Source: Actinospica robiniae DSM 44927
Lineage (GTDB): Bacteria > Actinomycetota > Actinomycetes > Streptomycetales > Catenulisporaceae
Direction: 5' to 3'
Length of the DNA stretch: 64,000 bases
NCBI RefSeq assembly: GCF_000504285.1
Contig: NZ_KI632511.1
Coordinates: 181,272 to 245,271 of the forward strand
The position numbers and the translations under genes are program-made. Of this stretch, positions 25,829 through 35,358 are shown piece by piece (position 1 is the stretch's first letter; each line of letters starts with the position of its first letter). Below the pieces are notes generated by a model that searched no databases, was not told where the DNA came from, and was given only the letters and a program-made list of their open reading frames with translations.

Positions 25829-28459
25829 ATGCGTGTTCAGCCTGCCCCGGTGTCGTTCGAACACCTCCGGAGCGGACTCGGCATCGGTGTGCCCGCACCG
25901 CGCCTGTCCTGGACGCTGCCTCCGCACTCCCTGGGCCAAGACGCTTACGAACTCGAGATCTCCCGCGGCGACGGACCCGACGCGCTGCGCACCGGACGTA
26001 TATCGAGCGCGCAGCAGCGCCTCGTCGCCTGGCCGGATCTGTCCCTGGGCTCTCGCGAGCGCGCTGGCGTGCGCGTACGGGTCTGGACGGACGGCGCCGA
26101 TGAGCCGAGCGACTGGAGCGAGGCCGCCGTCGTCGAAGCCGGCCTACTCGGACCAGCTGACTGGAGCGCCGTGCCGGTGGGCGCGGCGTGGCCGGAGGAT
26201 CCGCACGGCCGGCGCCGCCCCGCGCGCGTCCGCCGGGACTTCGAGGTCGAACGGCAGATCGTCCGCGCACGGCTCTATGTCACAGCGCACGGCCTGTACG
26301 AAGCCGAGATCAACGGCATACGTGTCGGCGACGACGCCCTCTCCCCCGGCTGGACCGTCTATTCGCGGCGGCTGCGCTACTACACGTACGACGTCACCGA
26401 GCACCTGAGCGCCGGCGCCAACACCATCGGGGCCTGGCTCGGCGACGGCTGGTACCGCGGCAAGTACGGCTTCGACGGCGGCACCCGCAACATCTACGGC
26501 ACCGACCAGTCGCTGATCGCCCAGCTCGAGATCGTCCACGACGACGGGAGCACGACCGTCATCGCGACCGACCGGACATGGAGCGCCGCGCCGAGCCCCA
26601 TCACCGAATCAGGCCTGTACGAAGGCGAGAGCTTCGACGCCCGCCTCCAGGACTCGGCCTGGTCCACGCCGCACCGATCGGCCGCAGAACCCGACTGGTC
26701 GCCCGTCGTCGTCAGGAAGCGCGACCCGGGCACCCTGGTCGCGCCGCAGGGTCCCCCTGTGCGGTGCACCGAGGAGGTCGCGCCCGTCAGCGTCGCCCGT
26801 CGCGAGGACGGCCGACTGCTCGTCGACTTCGGCCAGAACCTCGTCGGGCGCCTGCGGATCACCGTCGACGCACCGGCCGGAAACGCCGTTACCATCCGCC
26901 ACGCGGAAGTCCTCGAACACGGCGAGCTGGCGGTCTGGCCGCTGCGCGAGGCCCACTCGACCGATACGTACATCAGCGACGGCGCGGGCCCAGACACCTG
27001 GGAGCCGCGGTTCACCCTGCACGGCTTCCGCTACGCGGAAATCGAGGGCTGGCCCGACGGCGGGGTGCCCCCGGAGGCCGTCACCGCCCGCGTCTACCAC
27101 ACCGACATGCGCCGCACCGGCTGGTTCGAATGCAGCGACCCGCTGATCAACCGTCTACACGAGAACGTCGTGTGGAGCATGCGCGGCAACTTCGTCGACC
27201 TGCCCACCGACTGCCCCCAGCGCGACGAGCGGCTCGGCTGGACCGGCGACATCCAGGTGTTCGCGCCGACCGCCGCGTTCCTCTTCGACTGCGCCGGCAT
27301 GCTCGACTCCTGGCTCGTCGACGTCGGCATCGAGCAGCTGCCCGACGGCACCGTTCCCTGGTACGTCCCTGTCATCCCGGGCGAGCCGATGTGGACTCCG
27401 ATCCAGCCCGGTGCGGCCTGGGGCGACGTCTCCACGCTCACGCCGTGGCTGCTCTACCAGCGTTTCGACGACGCCGGACTGCTGCGTCGCCACTTCGAGA
27501 CCGGCAAGAAGTGGGTCGACCTGATGGACCGGGTCGCCGGCCCCTCGCGCCTGTGGGACACCGGGTTCCAGCTCGGCGACTGGCTCGACCCGGTCGCGCC
27601 ACCCGACGACCCGGCTAGCGGCCGCACCGACAAGTACCTCATCGCGACGGCGTACTTCGCCTGGTCGACAAGGCATCTGGCGCGGATCGCCGAGACCATC
27701 GGCGAGGACGAGCACGCCCACCGCTACAAGATCCTGGCCGACCAGGTCGCCGCGGCGTTCCGCGGCCGTTGGGCGCTGCCCGACGGACTGATGCGCGTCG
27801 ACAGTCCCACCGCCTACGCCCTCGCCCTGCGGTTCGACCTGATCACGACGCCGGCCGCGCGCAAGCGAGCCGGCGACCGCCTCGCCGAGCTCGTCCTCGC
27901 CGACGACGCGAAGATAGCCACCGGTTTCGTCGGCACGCCACTGCTGTGCGACGCCCTGACCGAAGCAGGTCACATCGACGTCGCCTACAAGCTCCTGACC
28001 CAGACCGAATGCCCCTCCTGGCTCTACCCCGTCACGCAAGGCGCGACCACGATCTGGGAGCGCTGGGACGGCCTGCGCCCGGACGGCAGCCTCAACCCCG
28101 GCGACATGACCTCGTTCAACCACTACGCCCTCGGCGCGGTCGCCGACTGGCTCCACCGCACCGTCGCAGGCCTCGAAGCCACCAGCCCCGGCTACCGCAC
28201 GATCAGATTCCGCCCCCGGCCCGGCGGGCGAATCACCTCGGCCAAGGCCCGCCACGAGACGCCGTACGGCACGGCGGCGATCGCGTGGGAGTTGGTCGAG
28301 GAGATGTTGAGCGTGGATGTGGTGGTGCCGCCGGGATGCACGGCGGAGTTGGAGCTTCCGGGGCAGGCACCGGTCGGTCTGGGTGCCGGCTCGCATCGTG
28401 CCAGTGTGCAAATACCCAACCGCTCGTTGAGCCACGCCGGAACCATCGAGGCTCGTTGA
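25829..28459 (+). CDS. Alpha-L-rhamnosidase (GH78)
   Basis: An 876-residue inverting glycoside hydrolase releasing terminal L-rhamnose. Family layout is visible: an N-terminal Bac_rhamnosid_N-like region (SFEHLRSGLGIGVPAPRLSW), beta-sandwich domains (WLGDGWYRGKYGF), the (alpha/alpha)6 catalytic domain with the acid segment CPQRDERLGWTGD (Glu467, flanked by Asp466 and Asp474) and the base segment TTIWERWDG (Glu744), and a C-terminal beta domain. There is no signal peptide, so it acts in the cytoplasm on imported rhamnosides. The ATG at 25829 follows GGAAAGG. It is the last gene of the importer operon and gives the best clue to the transported substrate. Confidence 0.95.
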   Translation: MRVQPAPVSFEHLRSGLGIGVPAPRLSWTLPPHSLGQDAYELEISRGDGPDALRTGRISSAQQRLVAWPDLSLGSRERAGVRVRVWTDGADEPSDWSEAAVVEAGLLGPADWSAVPVGAAWPEDPHGRRRPARVRRDFEVERQIVRARLYVTAHGLYEAEINGIRVGDDALSPGWTVYSRRLRYYTYDVTEHLSAGANTIGAWLGDGWYRGKYGFDGGTRNIYGTDQSLIAQLEIVHDDGSTTVIATDRTWSAAPSPITESGLYEGESFDARLQDSAWSTPHRSAAEPDWSPVVVRKRDPGTLVAPQGPPVRCTEEVAPVSVARREDGRLLVDFGQNLVGRLRITVDAPAGNAVTIRHAEVLEHGELAVWPLREAHSTDTYISDGAGPDTWEPRFTLHGFRYAEIEGWPDGGVPPEAVTARVYHTDMRRTGWFECSDPLINRLHENVVWSMRGNFVDLPTDCPQRDERLGWTGDIQVFAPTAAFLFDCAGMLDSWLVDVGIEQLPDGTVPWYVPVIPGEPMWTPIQPGAAWGDVSTLTPWLLYQRFDDAGLLRRHFETGKKWVDLMDRVAGPSRLWDTGFQLGDWLDPVAPPDDPASGRTDKYLIATAYFAWSTRHLARIAETIGEDEHAHRYKILADQVAAAFRGRWALPDGLMRVDSPTAYALALRFDLITTPAARKRAGDRLAELVLADDAKIATGFVGTPLLCDALTEAGHIDVAYKLLTQTECPSWLYPVTQGATTIWERWDGLRPDGSLNPGDMTSFNHYALGAVADWLHRTVAGLEATSPGYRTIRFRPRPGGRITSAKARHETPYGTAAIAWELVEEMLSVDVVVPPGCTAELELPGQAPVGLGAGSHRASVQIPNRSLSHAGTIEAR

Positions 28460-28510
28460 CTCAGGGCGAGGCTCATCGGGCGTGGCGCAGCGGTCTTCCG
28501 CCGCAGAGCG

Positions 28511-29212
28511 CTACTCGGCGAGGCGGCGCAGCTGCGTCTGTGCCTGCTCGACATAGGTGCGCGCGGTATGGCCGGAGACCTCGAGCTGGCGTCCGATCTC
28601 GCGGAACGACCGCTCGGGACCGCCGTCCAAGCCGTAGCGCAGAACCAGCGCAGCTGCACGACGGGCGTCCATACGGGTCAGGGCGAGACGGATGACATCC
28701 GCGAAATCCGCCGCAACCACGGCGGTTTCCGGAGTCGGCCCACCGTCGGCAAACGGCATCGCGAACCCGGGTGCGAAGAGATCTTCGTCGGCATCGATGC
28801 TCACGGCTGAGAGCTGACGGTGCAGTGCCGCGGCGGTGCCCGGGGAGACTCCGAGCGCCGCGGCGGCCAGGGTGAGCCTGTCGGCGTTCTCATCCAAGGC
28901 GCGCCGAAGGACGACCGTGCGCCCGACCAGGTCCGGCGGCAAGACCATCGGGAACTCCTGGCGGGCGATCGCGCGCTGGATCTCTTTGCGGACCCAGATC
29001 CGCGCGTAGGCCCCGAAGGGGACAGCCCGTTGCGGGTCGAACCTCGAGGCGGCGATCAACAGTCCGACGGCTCCGGCCTGGTGCAGATCGGCGCGGTCGA
29101 GACGCCAGGTCCGGTACTGCGCGGCCTCCTGTTCGACGAGGTGGAGATGGGCCGCGACGAGGCGATCGCGGGCTGCGCCGGCAGTGGTGCCGGCTTCCTC
29201 GGTGCCGGTCAC
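28511..29212 (-). CDS. Sigma-70 family RNA polymerase sigma factor
   Basis: A 233-residue alternative sigma factor. Region 2 is recognisable (DRLVAAHLHLVEQEAAQYRT, DRADLHQAGAVGLLIAASRF, AYARIWVRKEIQRAIARQ), region 3 follows (LTLAAAALGVSPGTAAALHR) and region 4 ends the protein (RSFREIGRQLEVSGHTARTY). The size and presence of region 3 point to a group 3-like factor rather than ECF. The GTG at 29212 is preceded by GAGGAG-type sequence. No anti-sigma gene is adjacent. The divergent hypothetical gene could be its target. Confidence 0.83.
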   Translation of the reverse strand: MTGTEEAGTTAGAARDRLVAAHLHLVEQEAAQYRTWRLDRADLHQAGAVGLLIAASRFDPQRAVPFGAYARIWVRKEIQRAIARQEFPMVLPPDLVGRTVVLRRALDENADRLTLAAAALGVSPGTAAALHRQLSAVSIDADEDLFAPGFAMPFADGGPTPETAVVAADFADVIRLALTRMDARRAAALVLRYGLDGGPERSFREIGRQLEVSGHTARTYVEQAQTQLRRLAE

Positions 29213-29304
29213 GGCGCTCCTCTCCTCGACGTCGAAGGCTTGATACCGCGAGCCGCATGAAATGCGAGATTCGCACACCGCCGATCTCCCGGTATCAACC
29301 AGGC

Positions 29305-29793
29305 ATGACCTTCAACGTCGCAACCACCGTCTGGCACTCGATCCCGCTCATTCCCTACGGCGCGATCCTGCACGTCCCCGAAGGCTGGGAGGCGATGCCC
29401 CCGCAACCGGCGAACGGCCCCGAGATCATGCGCGCTGCCGGCGGCGCCGGTCGCAACCTGATCGTCTTCAAGCTCCCGGCCGGAGGCCGGACCGCGGACG
29501 AGGTCGCCGACGTGGCGCAGGGCAAACTCGAAGCGCACGGCTACGGCGACTTCACCCGCGCCGCCGTCCCCTTCGCCGGGCAGCCGGGTGTGGCGCTGGA
29601 CTTCGTGACCCGAACCGGCAACGGCGAAGAGGTCTACCGCACCCGCGAGTACTTCGCCGTTCGGGGCAACGCCGGCTATGTGCTCGGCATGGGCAGCCGC
29701 ACGTGGGAGGAACACCTCCCGCTCATCGAGGCGATCGCGGCGCGGTTCACGCTCATCGACCAGGCTGCCTATGGAGAAGACGCGCCGCGATGA
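29305..29793 (+). CDS. Hypothetical protein, divergent from sigma factor
   Basis: A 162-residue soluble protein. The ATG at 29305 gives a start TFNVATTVWHSIPLIPYGAI. The rest is a mixed alpha/beta pattern (FKLPAGGRTADEVADVAQGK, YFAVRGNAGYVLGMGSRTWE) that resembles small PsbP/DcrB-like folds, but I cannot confirm that. No signal peptide is visible. It ends close to a bidirectional hairpin shared with the convergent GH3 gene. Confidence 0.6.
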   Translation: MTFNVATTVWHSIPLIPYGAILHVPEGWEAMPPQPANGPEIMRAAGGAGRNLIVFKLPAGGRTADEVADVAQGKLEAHGYGDFTRAAVPFAGQPGVALDFVTRTGNGEEVYRTREYFAVRGNAGYVLGMGSRTWEEHLPLIEAIAARFTLIDQAAYGEDAPR

Positions 29794-29806
29794 TCAAAAT
29801 TCGGGC

Positions 29807-29849
29807 GGAACGGCGACGTGCGGGACGACATCGCCGCCCCGCACGTTCC
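29807..29849. terminator. Bidirectional terminator between convergent genes
   Basis: CGTGCGGG pairs with CCCGCACG, and the stem extends outward through GGAAC/GTTCC with a short left bulge. It lies between two converging stop codons (29793 and 29875) and can serve both strands. Confidence 0.6.
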
Positions 29850-29874
29850 TCGTGCGATCAGGTCCTGCCTGGGA

Positions 29875-32115
29875 CTACCGGATCTCGATCGCCTGGCTCA
29901 GCGCCGCGGTCTGCGAGTCTGAGCCGACCTGGAAGGTGTACCTGCCGGCCGCGGTCACCCACGAGCTCGTCTTGGTGTCGTAGTACGAGATCGGGTGGGC
30001 GGCGCTGGTCGGGTCGATGGTGATCGTGGCCTTCTGGCTCTGACCCGGCTTCAGCGTGACCTGCTGGTAGCCCACGAGCGCGTGGCCTGGCTCGCCGGTC
30101 GAGGCGGGCTGCGTCACGTAGACCTGCAGGGTGACGGTGCCGGTCTTCGTGCCGTCGTTGCGCACGGTGAAGCTGACGCGTATCGCGCTCTTGCCGTTGC
30201 CGCCGCCGTTCACCTTGATACCGCTGTAGGAGTAGCGGGTGTAGGACAGGCCGTAGCCGAACGGGAACAGGGGCTTGATGTCCTGCGCCTCGTACCACTT
30301 GTAGCCGACGTCCAGGCCTTCACTGAAGCTGGTCTGGTAGATGCCGTTGCTGTCCTCGATGCCGGGGTACTGCGCCGTCGTGTCGGTCGGGGTGTCGGCG
30401 AGCGAGGCGGGGAAGGTGATCGGCAGGCGGCCGGTGAAGTCCGCGTCGCCGAACAGCAGCTTCGCGAGCGCGGTGCCCTGCTGCTCGCCGGGGTACCAGG
30501 CTTCGACGACGCCCTTGACCTGGCTGAGCCACGGCATGGCCACGGCGGATCCGGTCTCCAGGACCACGATGGTGTTCGGGTTGGCTGCGGCCACGGCCGA
30601 GATGAGCGCGTCGCCGTTCCCGTCGAGGCTGAGCGAGGTGCGGTCGGCACCCTCGCCTTCCTCGGCGTAGGCGAAGACGACCGCGGTCTTGGCGGTCTTG
30701 GCCGCGGCGACGGCCGAGGCGATGTCAGAACCGGTGTCGTACGTGACGCGCAGCCCGTCCTGCGCCGCGCGGGAGGTGATGGAGGTGAGCGGGGCGACGA
30801 CGTCGGGGCAGTCCGTCGCGTTGTCCATACCGTCCGGCGCCTCCTGGGTGCAGACGGTCTCGGCGCTCACGCCGTTCGTCGGGGTGGCCGACGCGGTCTG
30901 GCCGATCACGGCGATGGTGCCGGAGGACTTGCCGAGCGGCAGGGCCTGGCCGGAGTTCTTGAGCAGGACCGAGCCGTTCTGGGCGACCTGCTCGGCGACG
31001 GCCTCGCTGTACGGGGTCTGCGTCGTGGTCGGCACGGTGGTCGGCATCAGGTGGTCGAACAGGCCGGAGGCGATGTAGGAACGGACGACGCGGAACGCGG
31101 CCTCGTTGATCTGGGCCATCGTCACCTGGCCGGAATCCAGGGCGGCCTGGATGTTCGCCGGGGTGTAGTGGATCGGGTTGTTCAGTTCCTGGTCCAGGCC
31201 GGCGTTGAGCGACGGCGCGGTGGAGTGGACGGCGAAGAAGTCTGAGGTCACGTAGCCCTGGAAGCCGTCCTGGCCCTTGAGCACGTTGTCCAGGATCGGG
31301 TTCTCGCAGGCGTAGGCGCCGTTGATCTGGTTGTAGGAGCACATGATGCCGCCGGGCGAGCTCTGGCTCAGCGCGATGTTGAACGGCTGGTTGTAGACCT
31401 CCTCCAGCGTGCGCGTGCTCATGTTCGTGCTCATGTTGTTGCGGTCCGCCTCCTGCTCGTTGGCCACGTAGTGCTTGAGCACCGCCATGACGGGCTCGTC
31501 CGCGTCGCCGTTCTGCAGGCCGTTGATCTGGGCGGCGGCCTGGTTACCGCCAAGCAGGGAGTCCTCACCGAGGTCTTCGGGAGTACGTCCGTCGAGCGGG
31601 GTGCGCCCGTTCTCCAGGTCGGGGCCGAGGATGACATTGTGCCCGGTCTCGAACGCGTCGTTCGCCTGGGCCTTGCCCTTGGCGTAGGCGAGGCCGGAGC
31701 TCCAGGTGGCGGCGAGGTCGACCTGCGACGGGTAGATCGTGACGTCGCTGCCGGCGTTGCGCACGAAGTCGGCGCCGTCGGCGTAGACGACGGTCGGGGT
31801 GCACGCCACCTGGGCCGGGTAGGTGGTCGCCACGCCGCTGAAGGACGTGAACGTGGTCTGCGTCGGCGAGTTCGCCGCCTTCTCGTCGAGCCAGCGCAGC
31901 TTCTGGTCCAGGCTGCTGGAGGAAAGCAGAAGGCTGGCACGCGTGCTCGCGTCGAGGTGCGTGTTCATCCACGGGCATCCGGCCGGATAGCCGGCGGCGG
32001 CGTTTCCGGCGGCCTGCGCCGCGGGCCCGTCGACGGCTCCGGCCGCGAGCGACACCGCGGCGAGTACCACCAGCACGGCTGACCTGCGACGAGATCGGGA
32101 ACGTGGGACGCTCAC
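29875..32115 (-). CDS. Secreted glycoside hydrolase family 3 (beta-glucosidase type)
   Basis: A 746-residue exported enzyme. It has a signal peptide (basic start RSRSRRRS, hydrophobic core, cleavage near AAQAAG), the GH3 N-terminal barrel with the KHY motif (residues 214-216) and the nucleophile Asp292 in GYVTSDFFAVHS, the C-terminal alpha/beta domain (VLLKNSGQALPL) and a fibronectin III-like end (VGYQQVTLKPGQSQKATITI). GTG start at 32115 with AAGGAGGA upstream. GH3 enzymes cleave beta-linked glucose, xylose or other residues from oligosaccharides or glycosides. Next to a rhamnosidase operon, it may trim plant glycosides outside the cell before import. It diverges from the AraC regulator. Confidence 0.92.
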   Translation of the reverse strand: MSVPRSRSRRRSAVLVVLAAVSLAAGAVDGPAAQAAGNAAAGYPAGCPWMNTHLDASTRASLLLSSSSLDQKLRWLDEKAANSPTQTTFTSFSGVATTYPAQVACTPTVVYADGADFVRNAGSDVTIYPSQVDLAATWSSGLAYAKGKAQANDAFETGHNVILGPDLENGRTPLDGRTPEDLGEDSLLGGNQAAAQINGLQNGDADEPVMAVLKHYVANEQEADRNNMSTNMSTRTLEEVYNQPFNIALSQSSPGGIMCSYNQINGAYACENPILDNVLKGQDGFQGYVTSDFFAVHSTAPSLNAGLDQELNNPIHYTPANIQAALDSGQVTMAQINEAAFRVVRSYIASGLFDHLMPTTVPTTTQTPYSEAVAEQVAQNGSVLLKNSGQALPLGKSSGTIAVIGQTASATPTNGVSAETVCTQEAPDGMDNATDCPDVVAPLTSITSRAAQDGLRVTYDTGSDIASAVAAAKTAKTAVVFAYAEEGEGADRTSLSLDGNGDALISAVAAANPNTIVVLETGSAVAMPWLSQVKGVVEAWYPGEQQGTALAKLLFGDADFTGRLPITFPASLADTPTDTTAQYPGIEDSNGIYQTSFSEGLDVGYKWYEAQDIKPLFPFGYGLSYTRYSYSGIKVNGGGNGKSAIRVSFTVRNDGTKTGTVTLQVYVTQPASTGEPGHALVGYQQVTLKPGQSQKATITIDPTSAAHPISYYDTKTSSWVTAAGRYTFQVGSDSQTAALSQAIEIR

Positions 32116-32300
32116 AGGCGTTCCTCCTTGAACGGCGAATGGTGAACGAAATGTGGTTGGTCACAACCCCTGTGCCACGCGGATGAACAGCGTGCCGACG
32201 CCGGTTATCGTGCTCCGCGTCTCCCGAGGGCCGCTAGGCTGCGATGTACCGCCGCTAGCACGATGTTGACCTGGCACTCGCGCGCTGTATCGTTCGCCGC

Positions 32301-33242
32301 GTGAACGACGATCTCCCCATGGATACGAGTCGGGATCTGTTCCACTTCACCGACGGCGCCCAAGCGTACGCGGGCCGATACCTGCATCTACAGGACAATC
32401 CGCTGCACACGCACAGCTTCATGGAGATCGCCTTCACGGTCGGCGGACAGGCCACGCACCACTGTCTGGCCGGGCGGAGAACGCTCGAGACCAGGGACGT
32501 CGTGCTGCTGCGCCCTGGTGTCTGGCACGGCTACGAGGACTGCCGCGAGCTCGAGCTCTACAACTGTTGCTTCAGCAGTGAGCTGCTACGCCGCGAGCTG
32601 TCGTGGATGCGCGATGACCCGCTGCTCGGCTACCTGCTGTGGGCCGGGCCGTACGCGTCGCACGGCCGCGGAACGCTCGCGTTCCGACTGGAGCCGGACA
32701 CGTTCGACCTGTGCGTTCGCCAGCTCGAATCCCTCTCGGCACTGCGGCACCTGTCCCCCGGCGAGTATCGCGGGGATCTCATCGGCCGGCTGACGCTGCT
32801 GTTCGGGGCACTCGCCCGATCGGTCGCGTCAGCGGCCGATACCCAGTCGGCGAGGCTCCAGCCGTCGCACCCCGCGGTCGGCAAAGTCATGCGTTTGTTC
32901 GAGGCCGATATCGCGCGCCACTGGACGCTCGCGGAGCTCGCGGACCAGCTGCACCTGGCCCCCGGCTATCTGGTGCGGGTCTTCAAAGCCGCCACCGGGC
33001 TGCCGCCGATCGCGTATCTCGCGCAGCTCCGCGTGGAGCACGCCGCGGTGCTCCTGCTGCACACGGACGAGCCGGTCACCTCGGTCGGGCGGGCGGTCGG
33101 CTGGCCGGATCAGAACTACTTCGCCCGCCGCTTCAAGGCCCATTACGGGCTGAACGCCACGACCTACCGGCAGCGCTTTGCGACGCACGTCGACCACCAC
33201 GACGGGCTCCCTGCCGCGGAGCCGATCCCCGAGGCCGGATAA
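32301..33242 (+). CDS. AraC family transcriptional regulator
   Basis: A 313-residue AraC/XylS regulator. The N-terminal cupin-like sensor has HTHSFMEIAFTVGGQATHHC and VVLLRPGVWHGYED. The C-terminal double helix-turn-helix has WTLAELADQLHLAPGYLVRV and SVGRAVGWPDQNYFARRFKA. This architecture is that of RhaR/RhaS and other sugar activators. It diverges from the GH3 gene, its most likely target, within the rhamnoside island. The start is uncertain: GTG 32301 is used here and ATG 32319 is equally possible. Confidence 0.87.
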   Translation: MNDDLPMDTSRDLFHFTDGAQAYAGRYLHLQDNPLHTHSFMEIAFTVGGQATHHCLAGRRTLETRDVVLLRPGVWHGYEDCRELELYNCCFSSELLRRELSWMRDDPLLGYLLWAGPYASHGRGTLAFRLEPDTFDLCVRQLESLSALRHLSPGEYRGDLIGRLTLLFGALARSVASAADTQSARLQPSHPAVGKVMRLFEADIARHWTLAELADQLHLAPGYLVRVFKAATGLPPIAYLAQLRVEHAAVLLLHTDEPVTSVGRAVGWPDQNYFARRFKAHYGLNATTYRQRFATHVDHHDGLPAAEPIPEAG

Positions 33243-33252
33243 GCCCCGGGAA

Positions 33253-33917
33253 TCACCGCGTGCCGCGGAGCGTGGAGGCCCTCGCGACCAGCGCCGGCAG
33301 CACGCCGAGCGCGAGCGGGTCGTTGGCGCGGATCACGGCAGTCGGGCGGTCAGCCATGCCCCGCAGTCGCGCCCCCGCATCTTTTCCGGCGTGCGCGTCG
33401 AGCGCAGTTACGCGGACCTCGTCCAGCTGTCGGGCATGAGGCGCGCCTTGGCAAAGGATCTGAGGATCCCCTCACGCAGCCGGTCAGCGTGTCCTGAGCC
33501 GTGGACCGAGACGAAGCCGATCCGGCCATGCCCACACGAGATCAGGTCGTCAGCCGCGATCTCGCCCGACATCGCGTCGTCGAAGGCGACGAAACGCGTC
33601 CGATTCGCCGGAACCGACTCCGTTGACCAAGACGTAGGGAATCTCATGTTGCCGCAACAGCGCCGGTCCTATGCAGCGATGTACGGATCGCCCGAGTCCT
33701 GGAGGAGAAGGCCGACCACCCGGCTGCGTCCAGCCCTCAGCTGACGCGCCGACAAGCTGCGCACGTACCCGAGCTCATCGATCGCGGCGCGGACCTTGGC
33801 GGCGGTGGCCTCACTCACGCCGGCCGAGAGGTTGACGACGTTCGAGACCGTCCCCAAGGACACGCCGGCCGCCTTGGCCACGTCCTCATGCCGATCGATC
33901 AGACCATAATCGTTCAC
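33253..33917 (-). pseudogene. Decayed LacI-family regulator gene
   Basis: The remains of a LacI repressor lie in three frames. An intact headpiece (HEDVAKAAGVSLGTVSNVVN, then LSARQLRAGRSRVVGLLLQD) is followed, in another frame, by VAFDDAMSGEIAADDLISCG and IGFVSVHGSGHADRLREGIL. The C-terminal piece is ADRPTAVIRANDPLALGVLP joined directly to the usual last residues RASTLRGTR, implying a deletion of about 60 codons. It cannot make a functional repressor. It diverges from the truncated rhamnose isomerase gene, whose regulator it probably was. Confidence 0.8.
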
Positions 33918-34007
33918 CCATCTACATGATGACACCAGCGGAGATCGACTATATTTGCAGTTCAGGCTGGCATTGTGGCACGCCAGCCCGCGAGATGGAC
34001 CATTGCA

Positions 34008-34037
34008 TTGACATGATCTCGTAGAACGTATTACGCT
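34008..34037 (+). promoter_or_regulatory. Promoter with overlapping LacI-like palindrome upstream of rhaI remnant
   Basis: TTGACA at 34008-34013 is a perfect -35 box, and TACGCT 18 bp later (34032-34037) is a weak -10. Overlapping it, GTAGAACGTATTAC (34021-34034) is symmetric at 10 of 14 positions with a central CG. The 18-bp window 34019-34036 matches operator 1 (21042) in 12 positions. It may have been the operator of the decayed LacI gene or a target of the intact one. Confidence 0.5.
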
Positions 34038-34101
34038 CCGAGCGGGTTGAAAGGATAAATCCGCTCGGCCGGCTGAGCGGCCAAGCGCCAAGGGTGGAGC
34101 T

Positions 34102-34617
34102 ATGGCAAACCGACCTGCAGCCGTGAAGTCGGCGCTCAAGTCACAGGTGATCGAGACCCCGTCGTGGGGCTACGGGAACTCGGGCACGCGGTTCCGGGTC
34201 TTTCCGCAGGCCGGTGTGCCGCGGGATCCGTTCGAGAAGCTGGCGGACGCGGCGGCGGTGCACGCGGTGACGGGGGTCGCGGCGCCGGTGTCGCTGCACA
34301 TCCCCCGGGACAGGGTCGCGGACTACGGCAAGCTCGCCGACCACGCGGCGGGTCTGGGTGTCCGGGTCGGGATGATCAACTCGAACACGTTCCAGGACGA
34401 GGACTGCAAACTCGGCAGCGTCTGCCATCCGGATGTCGGGGTGCGCCGCAAAGTCACGCCCGCATCGGCTAACGGGCCGCGGCCGCGGCTCGGCAGTCAG
34501 ACGGGTATCGAACCACAGCTTCGCCGGGACAAGAACGCAGGTTCTCACCCCGGGTGTCATGGCGCTGACCGGCGACGAGCTGCTCTGCACGTTCCCGCAT
34601 GGAGTCGGCGAAGCTGA
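34102..34617 (+). pseudogene. rhaI: Truncated L-rhamnose isomerase gene (RhaI type)
   Basis: The first 115 or so codons encode the N-terminus of a RhaI-type L-rhamnose isomerase: VIETPSWGYGNSGTRFRVFP, EKLADAAAVHAVTGVAAPVS, LHIPRDRVADYGKLADHA, INSNTFQDEDCKLGSVCHPD, VGVRRK. The normal enzyme is near 390 residues; here the barrel and metal ligands are lost after about 34455, where unrelated residues continue to a stop at 34617. The ATG at 34102 has GGTGGAG at proper spacing and a good promoter, so a short nonfunctional peptide may still be made. Rhamnose catabolism through this gene is broken in this strain unless another copy exists. Confidence 0.8.
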
Positions 34618-34631
34618 TGCTCAGTCGCCAG

Positions 34632-35222
34632 TCACTTTCCCTGATCGCCCCCGAAGAGTCCCATGGCGTCGGTTTCCCGTGCCGGCGCGATCCGGGCGAG
34701 CCAGTGCGCGGCCTCTTCCGGTTCGATCTCCCGCTCCAGCGTCAAGGTGGGCACCATGCTGACGTAGGCGCGACCATTGTTCCACCCCCGGAGCCCTTTT
34801 CGCGGGTGGACTACCAGCACCCGCATACCGTCGAGCGGCTTGATGTCAGAGGGCCAACCCTCGGGGTCGACGTAGTTGCCATGGCCGTCGAAAAGCCGGA
34901 AGCGGCGCTTGATCGGAGTGGCCAGGTTGAACGGGCCGGTCGGGCCGGCCGTGGCCGCCTGAACCCATGCCGGCCTGGGAGGCCGGGTGTCGAGCAGCCC
35001 GCCGCGCTCCTTGCCTATCAGACGGTCGGCCAGGAGGGTGTGCAGTTGGTAGTTGTCACCAACCCCGGTCATCGTCAGGTGAAAGCCGCGGCCGGAGGTC
35101 GGATCGAGCACGATCAGCGGCTCGTCGTCGCACACCAGGCACAGCCCTTGCAGCCAGTGAGCGCGGGGCAGATCCTTAGCCAGGGCCGAAGCCTCCTCGA
35201 GCACCTGTTCCCTGGAGCCCAT
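34632..35222 (-). CDS. Hypothetical protein
   Basis: A 196-residue soluble protein with ordinary codon use (ATG start, GSREQVLEEASALAKDLPRA). A middle segment reads LCLVCDDEPLIVLDPTSGRG and the C-terminus contains WNNGRAYVSMVPTLTLEREI. No signal peptide, membrane helix or known domain is recognised. It is isolated between the rhaI remnant and IS debris. Confidence 0.5.
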   Translation of the reverse strand: MGSREQVLEEASALAKDLPRAHWLQGLCLVCDDEPLIVLDPTSGRGFHLTMTGVGDNYQLHTLLADRLIGKERGGLLDTRPPRPAWVQAATAGPTGPFNLATPIKRRFRLFDGHGNYVDPEGWPSDIKPLDGMRVLVVHPRKGLRGWNNGRAYVSMVPTLTLEREIEPEEAAHWLARIAPARETDAMGLFGGDQGK

Positions 35223-35358
35223 CGCCGCCCGGAACTCACGGCTCTTGTCTCCCGAGGCTCGCCCTCTCTGACGCCGCGCTACCGCCGTCTGCGCCGTCAG
35301 CGCCGCGGTCGTGATCGGATGAACGGACTCTGCGACGAGCGATGACAGTCAGCATGGC

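Noticed and set aside
34456..34617. Possible continuation of rhamnose isomerase in another frame
   Set aside because: No frame after 34456 contains later isomerase segments or metal ligands, so this is truncation and not a simple frameshift.
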